Positions 39,378 through 46,078 of a stretch of DNA of 64,000 bases are shown here, piece by piece. The notes under the pieces were generated by a model. It did not search any database, was not told the DNA's origin, and saw only the letters and a program-made list of their open reading frames with translations. Position numbers and translations under genes: made by a program. The DNA comes from a virus: IMG/VR virus record IMGVR_UViG_3300009528_000013, positions 1 to 64,000 of that record, one strand, 5' to 3'. Position 1 is the stretch's first letter. Each line of letters opens with the position of its first letter.

Positions 39378-39479
39378 TTATGGCAATCTGGGTTGAATTT
39401 TCAGCGCCGCTCGGATCCTGAGTACCCGGCGTACACGCTTCAGACGCTTTCGCTGTGCAATCTTTTCTTTCACGGACAT
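39378..39479 (-). CDS. 33-aa very basic peptide
   Basis: Read directly: ATG at 39479 after AAAGGAGAGGCG. Lys/Arg-rich (MSVKEKIAQRKRLKRVRRVL and onward). The gene is tightly placed between two others. Could bind nucleic acid. Confidence 0.55.
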   Translation of the reverse strand: MSVKEKIAQRKRLKRVRRVLRIRAALKIQPRLP

Positions 39480-39490
39480 CGCCTCTCCTT

Positions 39491-39685
39491 TCACAGAACG
39501 TTCAGATGCGCAACGAAGCAACTGAACCCACCCCGTACTTCCTGAAGCTTCAACTGGAGCTCGTCCAGATACGCCGTCTCCCTCTTCTCGACAATCTTCT
39601 CCTGTTGTTCGTCGATCTCTGCGACCGACTTTGTAATCGCGGCTACGTCGTGGTACATCAGTTCGACCGATTGTTCTATTGTCAT
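39491..39685 (-). CDS. coiled-coil-like protein, 64 aa
   Basis: AAITKSVAEIDEQQEKIVEK and a second helix. Not recognised. Possible dimerising helix pair. Confidence 0.62.
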   Translation of the reverse strand: MTIEQSVELMYHDVAAITKSVAEIDEQQEKIVEKRETAYLDELQLKLQEVRGGFSCFVAHLNVL

Positions 39686-39765
39686 CTAATCACCCCCCGC
39701 TCCTTCTGTCTCCTTTTATTCTTCGACGGTTCTGACTATTGCCTGGTATTCCCTCCTACCTCGGA

Positions 39766-39951
39766 CTATGATTTCTGTCCGATGGCTTTTGCCTGTTTGC
39801 GTGTGGCGTAGATCCCCTCCTCTTTTCCGTTGACATATAATCGGATTCGAGAATTGAGGGACTTCCCCAGGGATACTATTTTGTACTTGTTTCCCTGGGA
39901 GTTTATCCATGCCCCTATGAAAAGTTCACGATTCTCAGTCTGCTTTGCCAT
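39766..39951 (-). CDS. hypothetical protein, 61 aa, beta-rich
   Basis: FIGAWINSQGNKYKIVSLGK then RIRLYVNGKEEGIYATRKQA: three strands and a helix, like a small DNA-binding integrase-N-type (AP2-like) fold. That resemblance is weak. The overlapping frame 39716-39910 is a shadow. Confidence 0.6.
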   Translation of the reverse strand: MAKQTENRELFIGAWINSQGNKYKIVSLGKSLNSRIRLYVNGKEEGIYATRKQAKAIGQKS

Positions 39952-39975
39952 CGTTCTCCATTCTCCATTCTCCTT

Positions 39976-40437
39976 TCACTCTTCGACGGTCCCGGTCACT
40001 GTCCCCTTTGCACCGCACTTCGGGCAGGGGTCGAGCTCGAACGATTTGTAGATCCATCCGCACTCCAGGCACTCGATCATCATCCTCGCCTTCAGACCGC
40101 CACGGGACCGGCAGTATCGGGTTGCACCGAGACGTTCTCTTTCTTCCTGGAACGTATATCCGTGTCCGGTGTGGGGATTTGCGATATGGATGATCTCGTG
40201 TTTCAGGACTTCTCCGAGCTCGTGATTCCAACCGAACTCGTCGAAGTAATGTCCTGAGATGGTCAGCAAGAAGCGGTCGTCTTTCCGAAACCATCGAACT
40301 TTCGCCGCCACTCTTCTCAGTCGCTCCGAGATCTGAATCTCTACATTTCCCACTTTCAGGTAGGGGTAGCACTCATCCCGAACATCTGAAAGCATCTCCC
40401 AGATCTCATCGGGCGTCGGTCGTTTTCTGAACGGCAT
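39976..40437 (-). CDS. SprT-like zinc metalloprotease
   Basis: 153 residues. KHEIIHIANPHTGHGYTF carries HExxH plus a further His, the SprT active site. CLECGW and CPKCGA form the C-terminal zinc ribbon usual in SprT-like proteins. Relatives include Spartan, which degrades DNA-protein crosslinks. Start at 40437 after GGTGGTGAATAGACC, 47 nt below the cleavage site of ribozyme copy D. Confidence 0.82.
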   Translation of the reverse strand: MPFRKRPTPDEIWEMLSDVRDECYPYLKVGNVEIQISERLRRVAAKVRWFRKDDRFLLTISGHYFDEFGWNHELGEVLKHEIIHIANPHTGHGYTFQEERERLGATRYCRSRGGLKARMMIECLECGWIYKSFELDPCPKCGAKGTVTGTVEE

Positions 40438-40478
40438 TGGTCTATTCACCACCTTTCATTTGCTATTGTGATCTGTTA

Positions 40479-40541
40479 TCTCGCTAACGGAGTCGGTGGA
40501 GTACGACCCCATTTTCATCCTTTTGGAATCATCGGGCGAGA
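40479..40541 (-). ncRNA. hammerhead ribozyme, copy D
   Basis: Minus strand, 63 nt. Stem I TCTCGC/GCGAGA; core CCGATGA; stem II TTCC-AAAA-GGAT; GAAA; 9-bp stem III AATGGGGTC/GACTCCGTT; cleavage triplet TTA, between 40485 and 40484. It overlaps the last codons of the upstream gene: the TGA stop lies inside the core. Confidence 0.82.
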
Positions 40542-40717
40542 ATGATCTGTCGGTGTGCTTCGATCAGTTCGAGTCCGGCGACCGCTTCCTTCGCTACTAT
40601 CATTGCCGATCGGTACACATCTTTCTCCGGATCAGCAATGCCCTCTTTGGCATAATTGGCCCCCTCCTGAAGACGCTCGATTGCTTCGATCAGAAGAAGT
40701 TTATCCGATTTTTCCAT
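40529..40717 (-). CDS. hypothetical helical protein, 62 aa
   Basis: Start at 40717 (MEKSDKLLLIEAIERLQEGA). Two helices. Its final codons and stop (HRQIILAR, TGA) form the 5' strand of ribozyme copy D. Confidence 0.6.
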   Translation of the reverse strand: MEKSDKLLLIEAIERLQEGANYAKEGIADPEKDVYRSAMIVAKEAVAGLELIEAHRQIILAR

Positions 40718-40832
40718 TTCGCTCACCACCTTTCAGATCAAGCATTTCTTTGGGCTTTCTTTAAGTTATCTTTTAGGAGTATTTTAACATACCAATTTGG
40801 AAAGTCCAAAAAGCCCAAGTCTTCCTTGTCAA

Positions 40833-41082
40833 CCCCCTTGTGTGCATCCCCAAGTCCATCCCCTTGCCCCTTGTGTGCATCCCCAAGTCCATCCCCTTGC
40901 CCCTTGTGTGCATCCCCAAGTCCATCCCCTTGCCCCTTGTGTGCATCCCCTTGCTCCTTGTGTGCATCCCCAAGTCCATCCCCTTGCCCCTTGTCCTTTG
41001 TCCTTTTGTCCGATGTGTGCTTGTTCATGTTCTTTTGTCCGATGTGTGCTTGTTCATGTTCTTTTGTCCGATTGTGTCCTTT
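40833..41082. repeat. tandem minisatellites, 33-bp and about 31-bp units
   Basis: About 40833-40994: four to five 33-bp units built from CCCCTTGTGTGCATCCCC and AAGTCCATCCCCTTG. About 41005-41082: two and a half units with TTGTCCGATGTGTGCTTG. A minus frame (40738-41163, 141 codons) reads through as GLGDAHKGQGD repeats, and the plus frames also stay open because the unit lengths suit them. With no ribosome site and a start inside a hairpin, I do not call a gene. Confidence 0.7.
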
Positions 41083-41124
41083 TGGAATTACATCTACAAA
41101 AGACCGATTTTTGGCATAAATGCA

Positions 41125-41156
41125 AACAGGACAAGGTATTGCTACCTTGTCCTGTT
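41125..41156 (-). terminator. perfect 14-bp hairpin terminator
   Basis: AACAGGACAAGGTA, 4-nt loop, TACCTTGTCCTGTT, 24 bp below the stop of the gene at 41180 and followed on the minus strand by TTGCATTTATG. Symmetric, so it may act on both strands. Confidence 0.65.
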
Positions 41157-41179
41157 GCAACAAAGCCCCTCGACCGATG

Positions 41180-41626
41180 TTACTCGGTCAACTCAAAGGC
41201 TTTGATTTTTCCCTGCTTCAACATCCGATCCAGTACCCGCTTGGCGGAGTCATCCTTCGTTGGAAATTCAAACTTGTCACAAGCTTCTTGACAAGACTGA
41301 TACTCGACGCCGTCGACGGTGCAGGGCTTTGAACGCCCACCATTGCTATTATCATTGCTGGTGGCGGACTTGGCTTTGCTCGGGTACGTGACACGTGTTG
41401 TCGGGTTCTGAAGTTTTCCCTCGGTGTTCTTGGTAACTTCCACAACTATCCGAACAGCATGCCCGAAGCCCTTTACCGTAGCCTTGAGAGCCTTGAGTTC
41501 ATCGGAGTTTTCCAATCCACTCTTGGCCCCCTCGAAAGCCTTTGCTTCGCGCTTCTCCTCGATCAGATCTATCTCTTCGATCGAGAAACCCAAAGCAGCA
41601 GCCTTTTTCCTGTCGATGCTTTCCAT
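41180..41626 (-). CDS. hypothetical protein, 148 aa
   Basis: First gene of the leftward arm. Start at 41626 after GGGGAGGTGACAACACA. Glu/Lys-rich helices (FSIEEIDLIEEKREAK), a strand-helix middle, a Ser/Asn linker and a C-terminal CTVDGVEYQSCQEACDKF, a small domain with three Cys. The end may bind DNA. Flanked on both sides by tandem repeats. Confidence 0.68.
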   Translation of the reverse strand: MESIDRKKAAALGFSIEEIDLIEEKREAKAFEGAKSGLENSDELKALKATVKGFGHAVRIVVEVTKNTEGKLQNPTTRVTYPSKAKSATSNDNSNGGRSKPCTVDGVEYQSCQEACDKFEFPTKDDSAKRVLDRMLKQGKIKAFELTE

Positions 41627-41887
41627 TGTGTTGTCACCTCCCCTCTGTGTGGGATGTTTGGCAGTCGGACATAAGCCCGAAAGCCTTGTATTTGCTTTTG
41701 TGTTACACCTCACACATAAGCAAATGGCGTGCCAAGTCCTGGGACTGCTGCCCTAAGCCCTTGCGGGCGGTGAAGATAAAAGTTTATGTATGCCAAAGCT
41801 CCCTCGACCGATGCTTGCTGATTAGGCTCAAATGAACCAAAGCGGCGGCTGCTTTGCACCACTTGGCTGTAATGCACCGGGCAATAT

Positions 41888-42089
41888 GCAAGGGGATGGA
41901 TGCAAGGGGATGGATGCAAGGGGATGGATGCAAGGGGATGGATGCAAGGGGATGGATGCAAGGGGATGGATGCAAGGGGATGGATGCAAGGCAGGAAAGC
42001 AAAGGACACTTGAAGCTTGAAGCTTGAAGCTTTATGCCTATACTTGTAACTTGTAACTTGTAACTTGTAACTTGTAACTTGTAACTTAT
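41888..42089. repeat. tandem repeats with 14-bp and 7-bp periods
   Basis: 41888-41985: seven copies of GCAAGGGGATGGAT. About 42009-42030: three copies of CTTGAAG. About 42044-42089: six copies of CTTGTAA. All periods are multiples of seven. Confidence 0.85.
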
Positions 42090-42252
42090 GCTTTGCACCT
42101 TGACAAGACACACTTGGCCTATGCCGTTGTGTGTGATGGACTTAGAGCAGGATTGTCTGACAAGTGGAAAGGGGAAGATACAGAAGGAATGGCGTAACCG
42201 GATGGCAGACAGGCGTTTGTGAAAATGTAAAACAATTTGAGATGGAGATGGC

Positions 42253-42281
42253 ATTAGAGAAAAAAATCCTATGTCCGGCAA
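42253..42281 (-). promoter_or_regulatory. candidate leftward promoter for the accessory arm
   Basis: Minus strand TTGCCG (42276-42281), 17 bp, TCTAAT (42253-42258). Moderate match, but right place and strand to serve the gene at 41626 and beyond. Confidence 0.4.
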
Positions 42282-42390
42282 AAAACTTTCATTGAAAAAT
42301 ATACAGAGATAATAGGTTATGATTCATCGGCTTACGGATAGCGTTCGTCGTATATTTTGGGGCAGAAATAATTTTTTGGAAAAAAAGTAC

Positions 42391-42419
42391 TTGACAGGGG
42401 GGTGATGTGCGCATATTTT
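42391..42419 (+). promoter_or_regulatory. consensus-like late promoter for the head module
   Basis: TTGACA (42391-42396, perfect), 17-bp spacer, TATTTT (42414-42419). It faces all rightward genes; the first is at 42684. Confidence 0.75.
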
Positions 42420-42462
42420 AGGGGCTGTGGTCACGGGTTGGGGGGGGGGCGAGATACTGTTT

Positions 42463-42556
42463 CTGTCATTCACACCGCTTCGACACGTTTCACTCGTAGT
42501 ACCTGGGCGGGTTTCGATTTCGCCCTGTCATTCACACCGCTTCGAATACGTTTCAT
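42463..42556 (+). repeat. direct repeat, about 31 bp, 62-bp period
   Basis: CTGTCATTCACACCGCTTCG followed by A and CACGTTTCA or ATACGTTTCA occurs at 42463 and 42525, just downstream of the late promoter. Possible protein-binding or attenuation element. Confidence 0.55.
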
Positions 42557-42683
42557 TTCCGGTTGGGGTCGTTGTGAGGCCAAAAGGCGTAGCTTGCGAT
42601 GAAACCGCTGGAAAGCTTACGCTCCCCCGACCCTGACTGCATTGGGACACTGTTTCTGTATTTGGATAATTGCGGGAGGTACT

Positions 42684-42851
42684 ATGTGGGTGATTGCGGC
42701 AAAGAATTGTTATTGTCATACTTGCGGAAGGGAATTTCATCACATGGGAATTGCGTGTCACCGAGCAATGCACAGAGATCGAAAAGAGGATTGTCGGATA
42801 ACGTACACTCGTAGCGATACTTATATTCATACATTTTCGACCAGAATTTAG
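42684..42851 (+). CDS. C2H2-type zinc-finger protein, 55 aa
   Basis: ATG at 42684 after GGGAGGTACT. CHTCGREFHHMGIACHRAMH is a C2H2-like finger, followed by RDRKEDCRITYT and a Tyr/Thr strand, a layout seen in small phage proteins. First gene behind the late promoter; possibly a regulator. Confidence 0.68.
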   Translation: MWVIAAKNCYCHTCGREFHHMGIACHRAMHRDRKEDCRITYTRSDTYIHTFSTRI

Positions 42852-43073
42852 ACGGCATCGAGTTTCGATCTTGGGTCAAGAGGGCGGTCGGGGGCGTCTC
42901 GGTAATATATGGCATCAAATACCGTTAGGTTTCATTTTCATCGAAGACAGTGAGTGCGACCGGCCTGTGACGAGACTGCCGGATGGCGATCGTGGTTAAG
43001 GCTACAATCGAAGTGGGGTTTCAATCCTCTGATCGTCTTCTTGACCTGGGTAATTGGGAGGAGTGGTAAGGAA

Positions 43074-43187
43074 TTGGCGACGGACACCGAGGAATTGATC
43101 GAGGTTACTGTGGAGACGGATCGGGAAGTATTGATCGGGGTGGCGGTGGAGACGGATCGGGAAGTATTGATCGGGGTAGAGGTATAG
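43074..43187 (+). CDS. possible 37-aa repeat peptide
   Basis: TTG at 43074 with GGAGGAGTGG upstream. The sequence is three 12-residue units (TDTEELIEVTVE, TDREVLIGVAVE, TDREVLIGVEV) from 36-bp tandem repeats, two of them identical over 32 bp (43110-43141, 43146-43177). It ends inside a long inverted repeat. May be just a repeat. Confidence 0.3.
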   Translation: MATDTEELIEVTVETDREVLIGVAVETDREVLIGVEV

Positions 43188-43220
43188 CGCTATGATCCCC
43201 GCCCGGCGCTATACCTCTAC
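43176..43220 (+). promoter_or_regulatory. 15-bp perfect inverted repeat directly before a Shine-Dalgarno site
   Basis: GTAGAGGTATAGCGC (43176-43190), 15-nt loop, GCGCTATACCTCTAC (43206-43220). The GGAGGG of the next gene begins at 43221. It could be an mRNA-stabilising hairpin, a processing site or a protein-binding operator. Confidence 0.65.
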
Positions 43221-43230
43221 GGAGGGACTG

Positions 43231-43557
43231 ATGGCGACGATATACTTGATACAGGGTGAGCAGAAAGTTTTGAGATTTGAGGTAACGGACGGTGCAGGGC
43301 AGGAGGTGGACTTGACGGGAGTGGGATTGGCGTTAAAGATTGTTCAGGCGGAGGATTTGACAACGGTGATGTGTGAGAAGGTGACGGGGGATTTCGACGT
43401 AACGCAGAAGGCTCGGGGGATAGTGAAGTGCACGTTGACATCGGCGGATTTGGCGACGGCGGGGAATTGGTTGGGGCAACTGAAGATGACGTTTGTGGAT
43501 GCGACGATTGACAAGAGTGTGCGATTTGATTTAGTGGTAGAGACGGCGATAGCTTGA
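43231..43557 (+). CDS. BppU-N-like beta-sandwich protein, 108 aa
   Basis: ATG at 43231 after GGAGGG. ATIYLIQGEQKVLRFEVTDG, then VDLTGVGLALKI, ARGIVKCTLTSADLATAG and VRFDLVVETAI follow the strand order of the N-terminal domain of phage baseplate upper protein BppU. Such domains join tail or baseplate parts, but here the protein is alone and lies far from tail genes. Ended by its own terminator. Confidence 0.65.
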   Translation: MATIYLIQGEQKVLRFEVTDGAGQEVDLTGVGLALKIVQAEDLTTVMCEKVTGDFDVTQKARGIVKCTLTSADLATAGNWLGQLKMTFVDATIDKSVRFDLVVETAIA

Positions 43558-43575
43558 GAGGGCTATCGTTTTTTT
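43547..43575 (+). terminator. rho-independent terminator
   Basis: CGATAGC, 8-nt loop, GCTATCG, then seven T. It overlaps the last codons of the upstream gene. Confidence 0.85.
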
Positions 43576-43751
43576 ATTTAGGGTGATCGAAGATGCTGAC
43601 AATTAAATTGAGAAAGCGGTCGAGGGGGAGAGAATTCTGAGGGCTCCCGGCATTTTTGGCGACAATTTAATATCGGGAAGGGCCGGGTAACTCTTCGCAA
43701 TCGCGTCTGGTCGGCTGTGTTGTTGACGTGGCTTTTGGTTCGGAGGATTTG

Positions 43752-44120
43752 ATGTGGACAGCTATCGGCGAGGGATATAATCCGCCACCTGTGGCGAGGG
43801 TAAAGAAGCCGCGGCCGACGCCGGCGTCTCCGCCTAAGAGCGGGCAACCGGCAGATCCGGGGAGGTGTGAAAAGTGTGGAAACTCGCTGAGTATCCCGCG
43901 TCATTGTGATCTATGTGGATATGAAGGAATGGGTGTATTATTGGGTGGGAGTCTTCCTTCTTACAATATGCTCTGCTTGAAAGAGGATGGTAGCCATCCT
44001 CCTTTTCCATTTGAACTCTGGGGTTTTATCGCGTTTATAGTAAGAAGTGAAACTGATTTAGAGCAAGCTATAATTGAGAATAACGCTGAGGAAGAACGAA
44101 GACGAATTGCGAGAATTTAG
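43752..44120 (+). CDS. zinc-ribbon protein, 122 aa
   Basis: ATG at 43752 after GGAGG. Pro/Lys-rich start, then CEKCGNSLSIPRHCDLCGY, a four-Cys zinc knuckle. C-terminal half hydrophobic, then an acidic helix ending EEERRRIARI. Immediately upstream of the large terminase; could be its small partner, though it does not resemble known small subunits. Confidence 0.62.
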   Translation: MWTAIGEGYNPPPVARVKKPRPTPASPPKSGQPADPGRCEKCGNSLSIPRHCDLCGYEGMGVLLGGSLPSYNMLCLKEDGSHPPFPFELWGFIAFIVRSETDLEQAIIENNAEEERRRIARI

Positions 44121-44135
44121 GGATGAGGGAATGGG

Positions 44136-45668
44136 GTGGACTTGAAACGGTTACAGACATCGGATATAGCGGACGTGGTGGAGGATTTGGGGACGGTACT
44201 CGAGGTGCGGGATGCGGTGGATCGCGGGGACTGGGAATTTTTGTATCGGGTGATCTTCGGATACCAGGTAGAGGCTTTTCATCGGAAGTGGGTAAACTTT
44301 CAGAATCGGAATCGGTTTACGGTGATAGCTGGACCTCGAGGTTTTGGGAAGACGATCACTTGTACGAAGGGGTTTGTATTGACGAAGAGCGTAGAGAGTC
44401 GGGAGCGGCGGGTATTGTTGGTGGGAAAGACGTTGCCCCAGTCGCGGAAGGTACAGCGGGAGATTCGTTTACAGTTACAGCGCAACGAGACGATGAAAGT
44501 TTTCGGACCGTTTTTCGATGAGGGCAGCACGGATACGGGAACGGAATTGATCTTTGCGGGTCGGCGGAGTTTGGATTCCGAGCCGAACGTCTCTTGTATC
44601 GGGATCGGTTCATCGAAGATTGGCGGTCATTACGATACGATTTTGTGTGAGGATTTGGTGGATGCTTCGAACTGCAGTGGGCGGAACGCGGAGCTACTGA
44701 GGGGTTGGGTATTGGAGGAACTGATGGGGATGTTGTTACCGGACGGGGAGATGCACTTCGTTCAATCGCGGTATGGGCCGGCGGACTTATGGGTAGATTT
44801 ACGGCGCACGGGGATCTTTGAGATGTTACAGACTGCGGCGCTGGTGGACGATCGAGGGGAGCCGAGCTTAAATGGTCAGTCTATTTGGGAAGCGATGATT
44901 TCGACGGAGGAGTTGAGACGACGGCTCAAGGTGATGGGCACACCATTTTTTCTGGCACAGTATCAGCAGGACCCGTCGGCGTTGGGACGGATGGGACAGA
45001 TACGATTTCGGGAGAGTGCGGTAGCGAAGAAGCGGTTGGGAGAGTTGGAAGTCCCTCCGATGGAGAAGATATGCGGGGTAGATTTGGGGGCATCGTTGGG
45101 CAAGGTAGGAGCGCGCACGGTATTCACGGTAGCGGGGAAACTGGAATCCGAGGGGACTGAGGCGCATCGATCTTGGTTACTGGACATCCGGGCGGGGGAA
45201 TGGGAGTTGGACGAGATCGGGCAGGTATTCAACGAGATAGATTTGAAGTGGGGACCGGATTTGAAATTCAGGTGTGAGGCGAACGGGGTGCAGCTTCTGA
45301 TAGCAAATGCACAGGGGGTGACGCACGAAGTAGAGCCGGTGCACGTTTTTGAATCTCGACCGAAGAGGAGACAGCGCCTGGCGATGAAATTCAATTCCGG
45401 TGCGGTGGGATACGTGGAGGGCTTAGAGGATGAGATGGAGGAATTTTGGGAGTGGCCGGATTGGTATCGGGAGGACGTTTTGGATTCGGCTGACTTGGCG
45501 CTCGGAGGATTGGATGAGCCTACCGGGGGCGACTTCGATTCGATGACTGCGGAAGGAGAATTCAGAGGCACAGAGCCGAGAGCGCGGGAGGTGCTGCTTG
45601 AGCTATTACGGGAGCGGAATACAACGGTTGGCAAGGGTCCAAGGAGGGCTCGACTGCAGCTTGCGTAA
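44136..45668 (+). CDS. terL: terminase large subunit
   Basis: 510-residue packaging motor. ATPase: Walker A GPRGFGKT (66-73), Walker B TILCED (168-173), with coupling region further on (SRYGPADLW). RNase-H-like nuclease: GVDLGASLGK with Asp316, and an Asp-rich end (DVLDSADLALGG). It cuts genome concatemers and pumps DNA into the prohead. GTG start. The gene is noticeably G-rich on the coding strand compared with its neighbours. Confidence 0.92.
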   Translation: MDLKRLQTSDIADVVEDLGTVLEVRDAVDRGDWEFLYRVIFGYQVEAFHRKWVNFQNRNRFTVIAGPRGFGKTITCTKGFVLTKSVESRERRVLLVGKTLPQSRKVQREIRLQLQRNETMKVFGPFFDEGSTDTGTELIFAGRRSLDSEPNVSCIGIGSSKIGGHYDTILCEDLVDASNCSGRNAELLRGWVLEELMGMLLPDGEMHFVQSRYGPADLWVDLRRTGIFEMLQTAALVDDRGEPSLNGQSIWEAMISTEELRRRLKVMGTPFFLAQYQQDPSALGRMGQIRFRESAVAKKRLGELEVPPMEKICGVDLGASLGKVGARTVFTVAGKLESEGTEAHRSWLLDIRAGEWELDEIGQVFNEIDLKWGPDLKFRCEANGVQLLIANAQGVTHEVEPVHVFESRPKRRQRLAMKFNSGAVGYVEGLEDEMEEFWEWPDWYREDVLDSADLALGGLDEPTGGDFDSMTAEGEFRGTEPRAREVLLELLRERNTTVGKGPRRARLQLA

Positions 45669-45675
45669 ATGATTT

Positions 45676-45782
45676 GAAGGGGATTGAGGTTGTGGAAACG
45701 CTCGTGGGATCGAACGCCTGGCAGTGGATGCAACTTGGGTCTGCGGTGAGGTGAGATCCATTTCCATATTTCAATCCCCTTC
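45676..45782. other. spacer with a 12-bp inverted repeat
   Basis: GAAGGGGATTGA (45676-45687) and TCAATCCCCTTC (45771-45782) are perfect inverses 83 bp apart between the terminase and the next gene. The right arm sits in TTTCAATCCCCTTCGACGGG, which resembles the start of a CRISPR repeat. May form a long hairpin in the message. Confidence 0.45.
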
Positions 45783-45800
45783 GACGGGACAGGTTCAGAT

Positions 45801-46055
45801 ATGAAGAAAACAGTTCGGGTTACTCAGATCATTGAAGTTGAAATAGACGAAACGAAATTCGATGATGAGTTCCTGGAGGAATTCCGTAAATCTTTTTATC
45901 CATTCCATACGATTGAAGGGCACATAGGGCACTTAGCTCAGATGTATGCGCGCGGTCTGATCGCTGATGGAAACTTCATCGAGGGTTATGGGAAGCCGGA
46001 AGAGACGGGCATCAAATTCAAACTTGCTGATTTCGAAGTGGAGATCGTCGAATAA
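45801..46055 (+). CDS. hypothetical protein, 84 aa
   Basis: KTVRVTQIIEVEIDETKFDD then helical FLEEFRKSFYPFHTIEGHIG and a final strand. Not recognised. Only a weak ribosome site (CAGGTT). Confidence 0.6.
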   Translation: MKKTVRVTQIIEVEIDETKFDDEFLEEFRKSFYPFHTIEGHIGHLAQMYARGLIADGNFIEGYGKPEETGIKFKLADFEVEIVE

Positions 46056-46078
46056 GTGTGACGAGAGGAGCACGGCGA

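Larger units (their letters stand above)
41627..42683. other. 1-kb divergent region between leftward and rightward genes
   Basis: No supported gene. It holds the 14-bp and 7-bp tandem repeats, a candidate leftward promoter, the rightward late promoter, a run of nine or more G at 42439-42449 and a 31-bp direct repeat. The long minus frames here (41710-42111, 41784-42281) only read the repeats as SYKLQVT or PSPCIHPLAS units. Confidence 0.6.

Noticed and set aside
39716-39910. 64-codon minus frame
   Set aside because: Overlaps the better placed 39766-39951 gene in another frame.
40496-41291. Plus frames with VHPLAPC repeats and minus frame 40738-41163 with GLGDAHKGQGD repeats
   Set aside because: Open only because the tandem unit is 33 bp; no ribosome site, and the minus start lies inside a terminator-like hairpin.
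41710-42281. Minus frames reading SYKLQVT and CIHPLAS repeats
   Set aside because: They translate 7-bp and 14-bp tandem repeats in the divergent region; no other coding sign.
43018-43040. Lone GTTTCAATCC as a CRISPR repeat
   Set aside because: No second copy at array spacing; kept only as a remark.
42954-43187. 77-codon plus frame
   Set aside because: Only its last 37 codons have a plausible start and regular repeat; the front part has no ribosome site.
44963-45733. 256-codon minus frame inside the terminase gene
   Set aside because: Antisense shadow of a clear terminase; Ser/Pro-rich.
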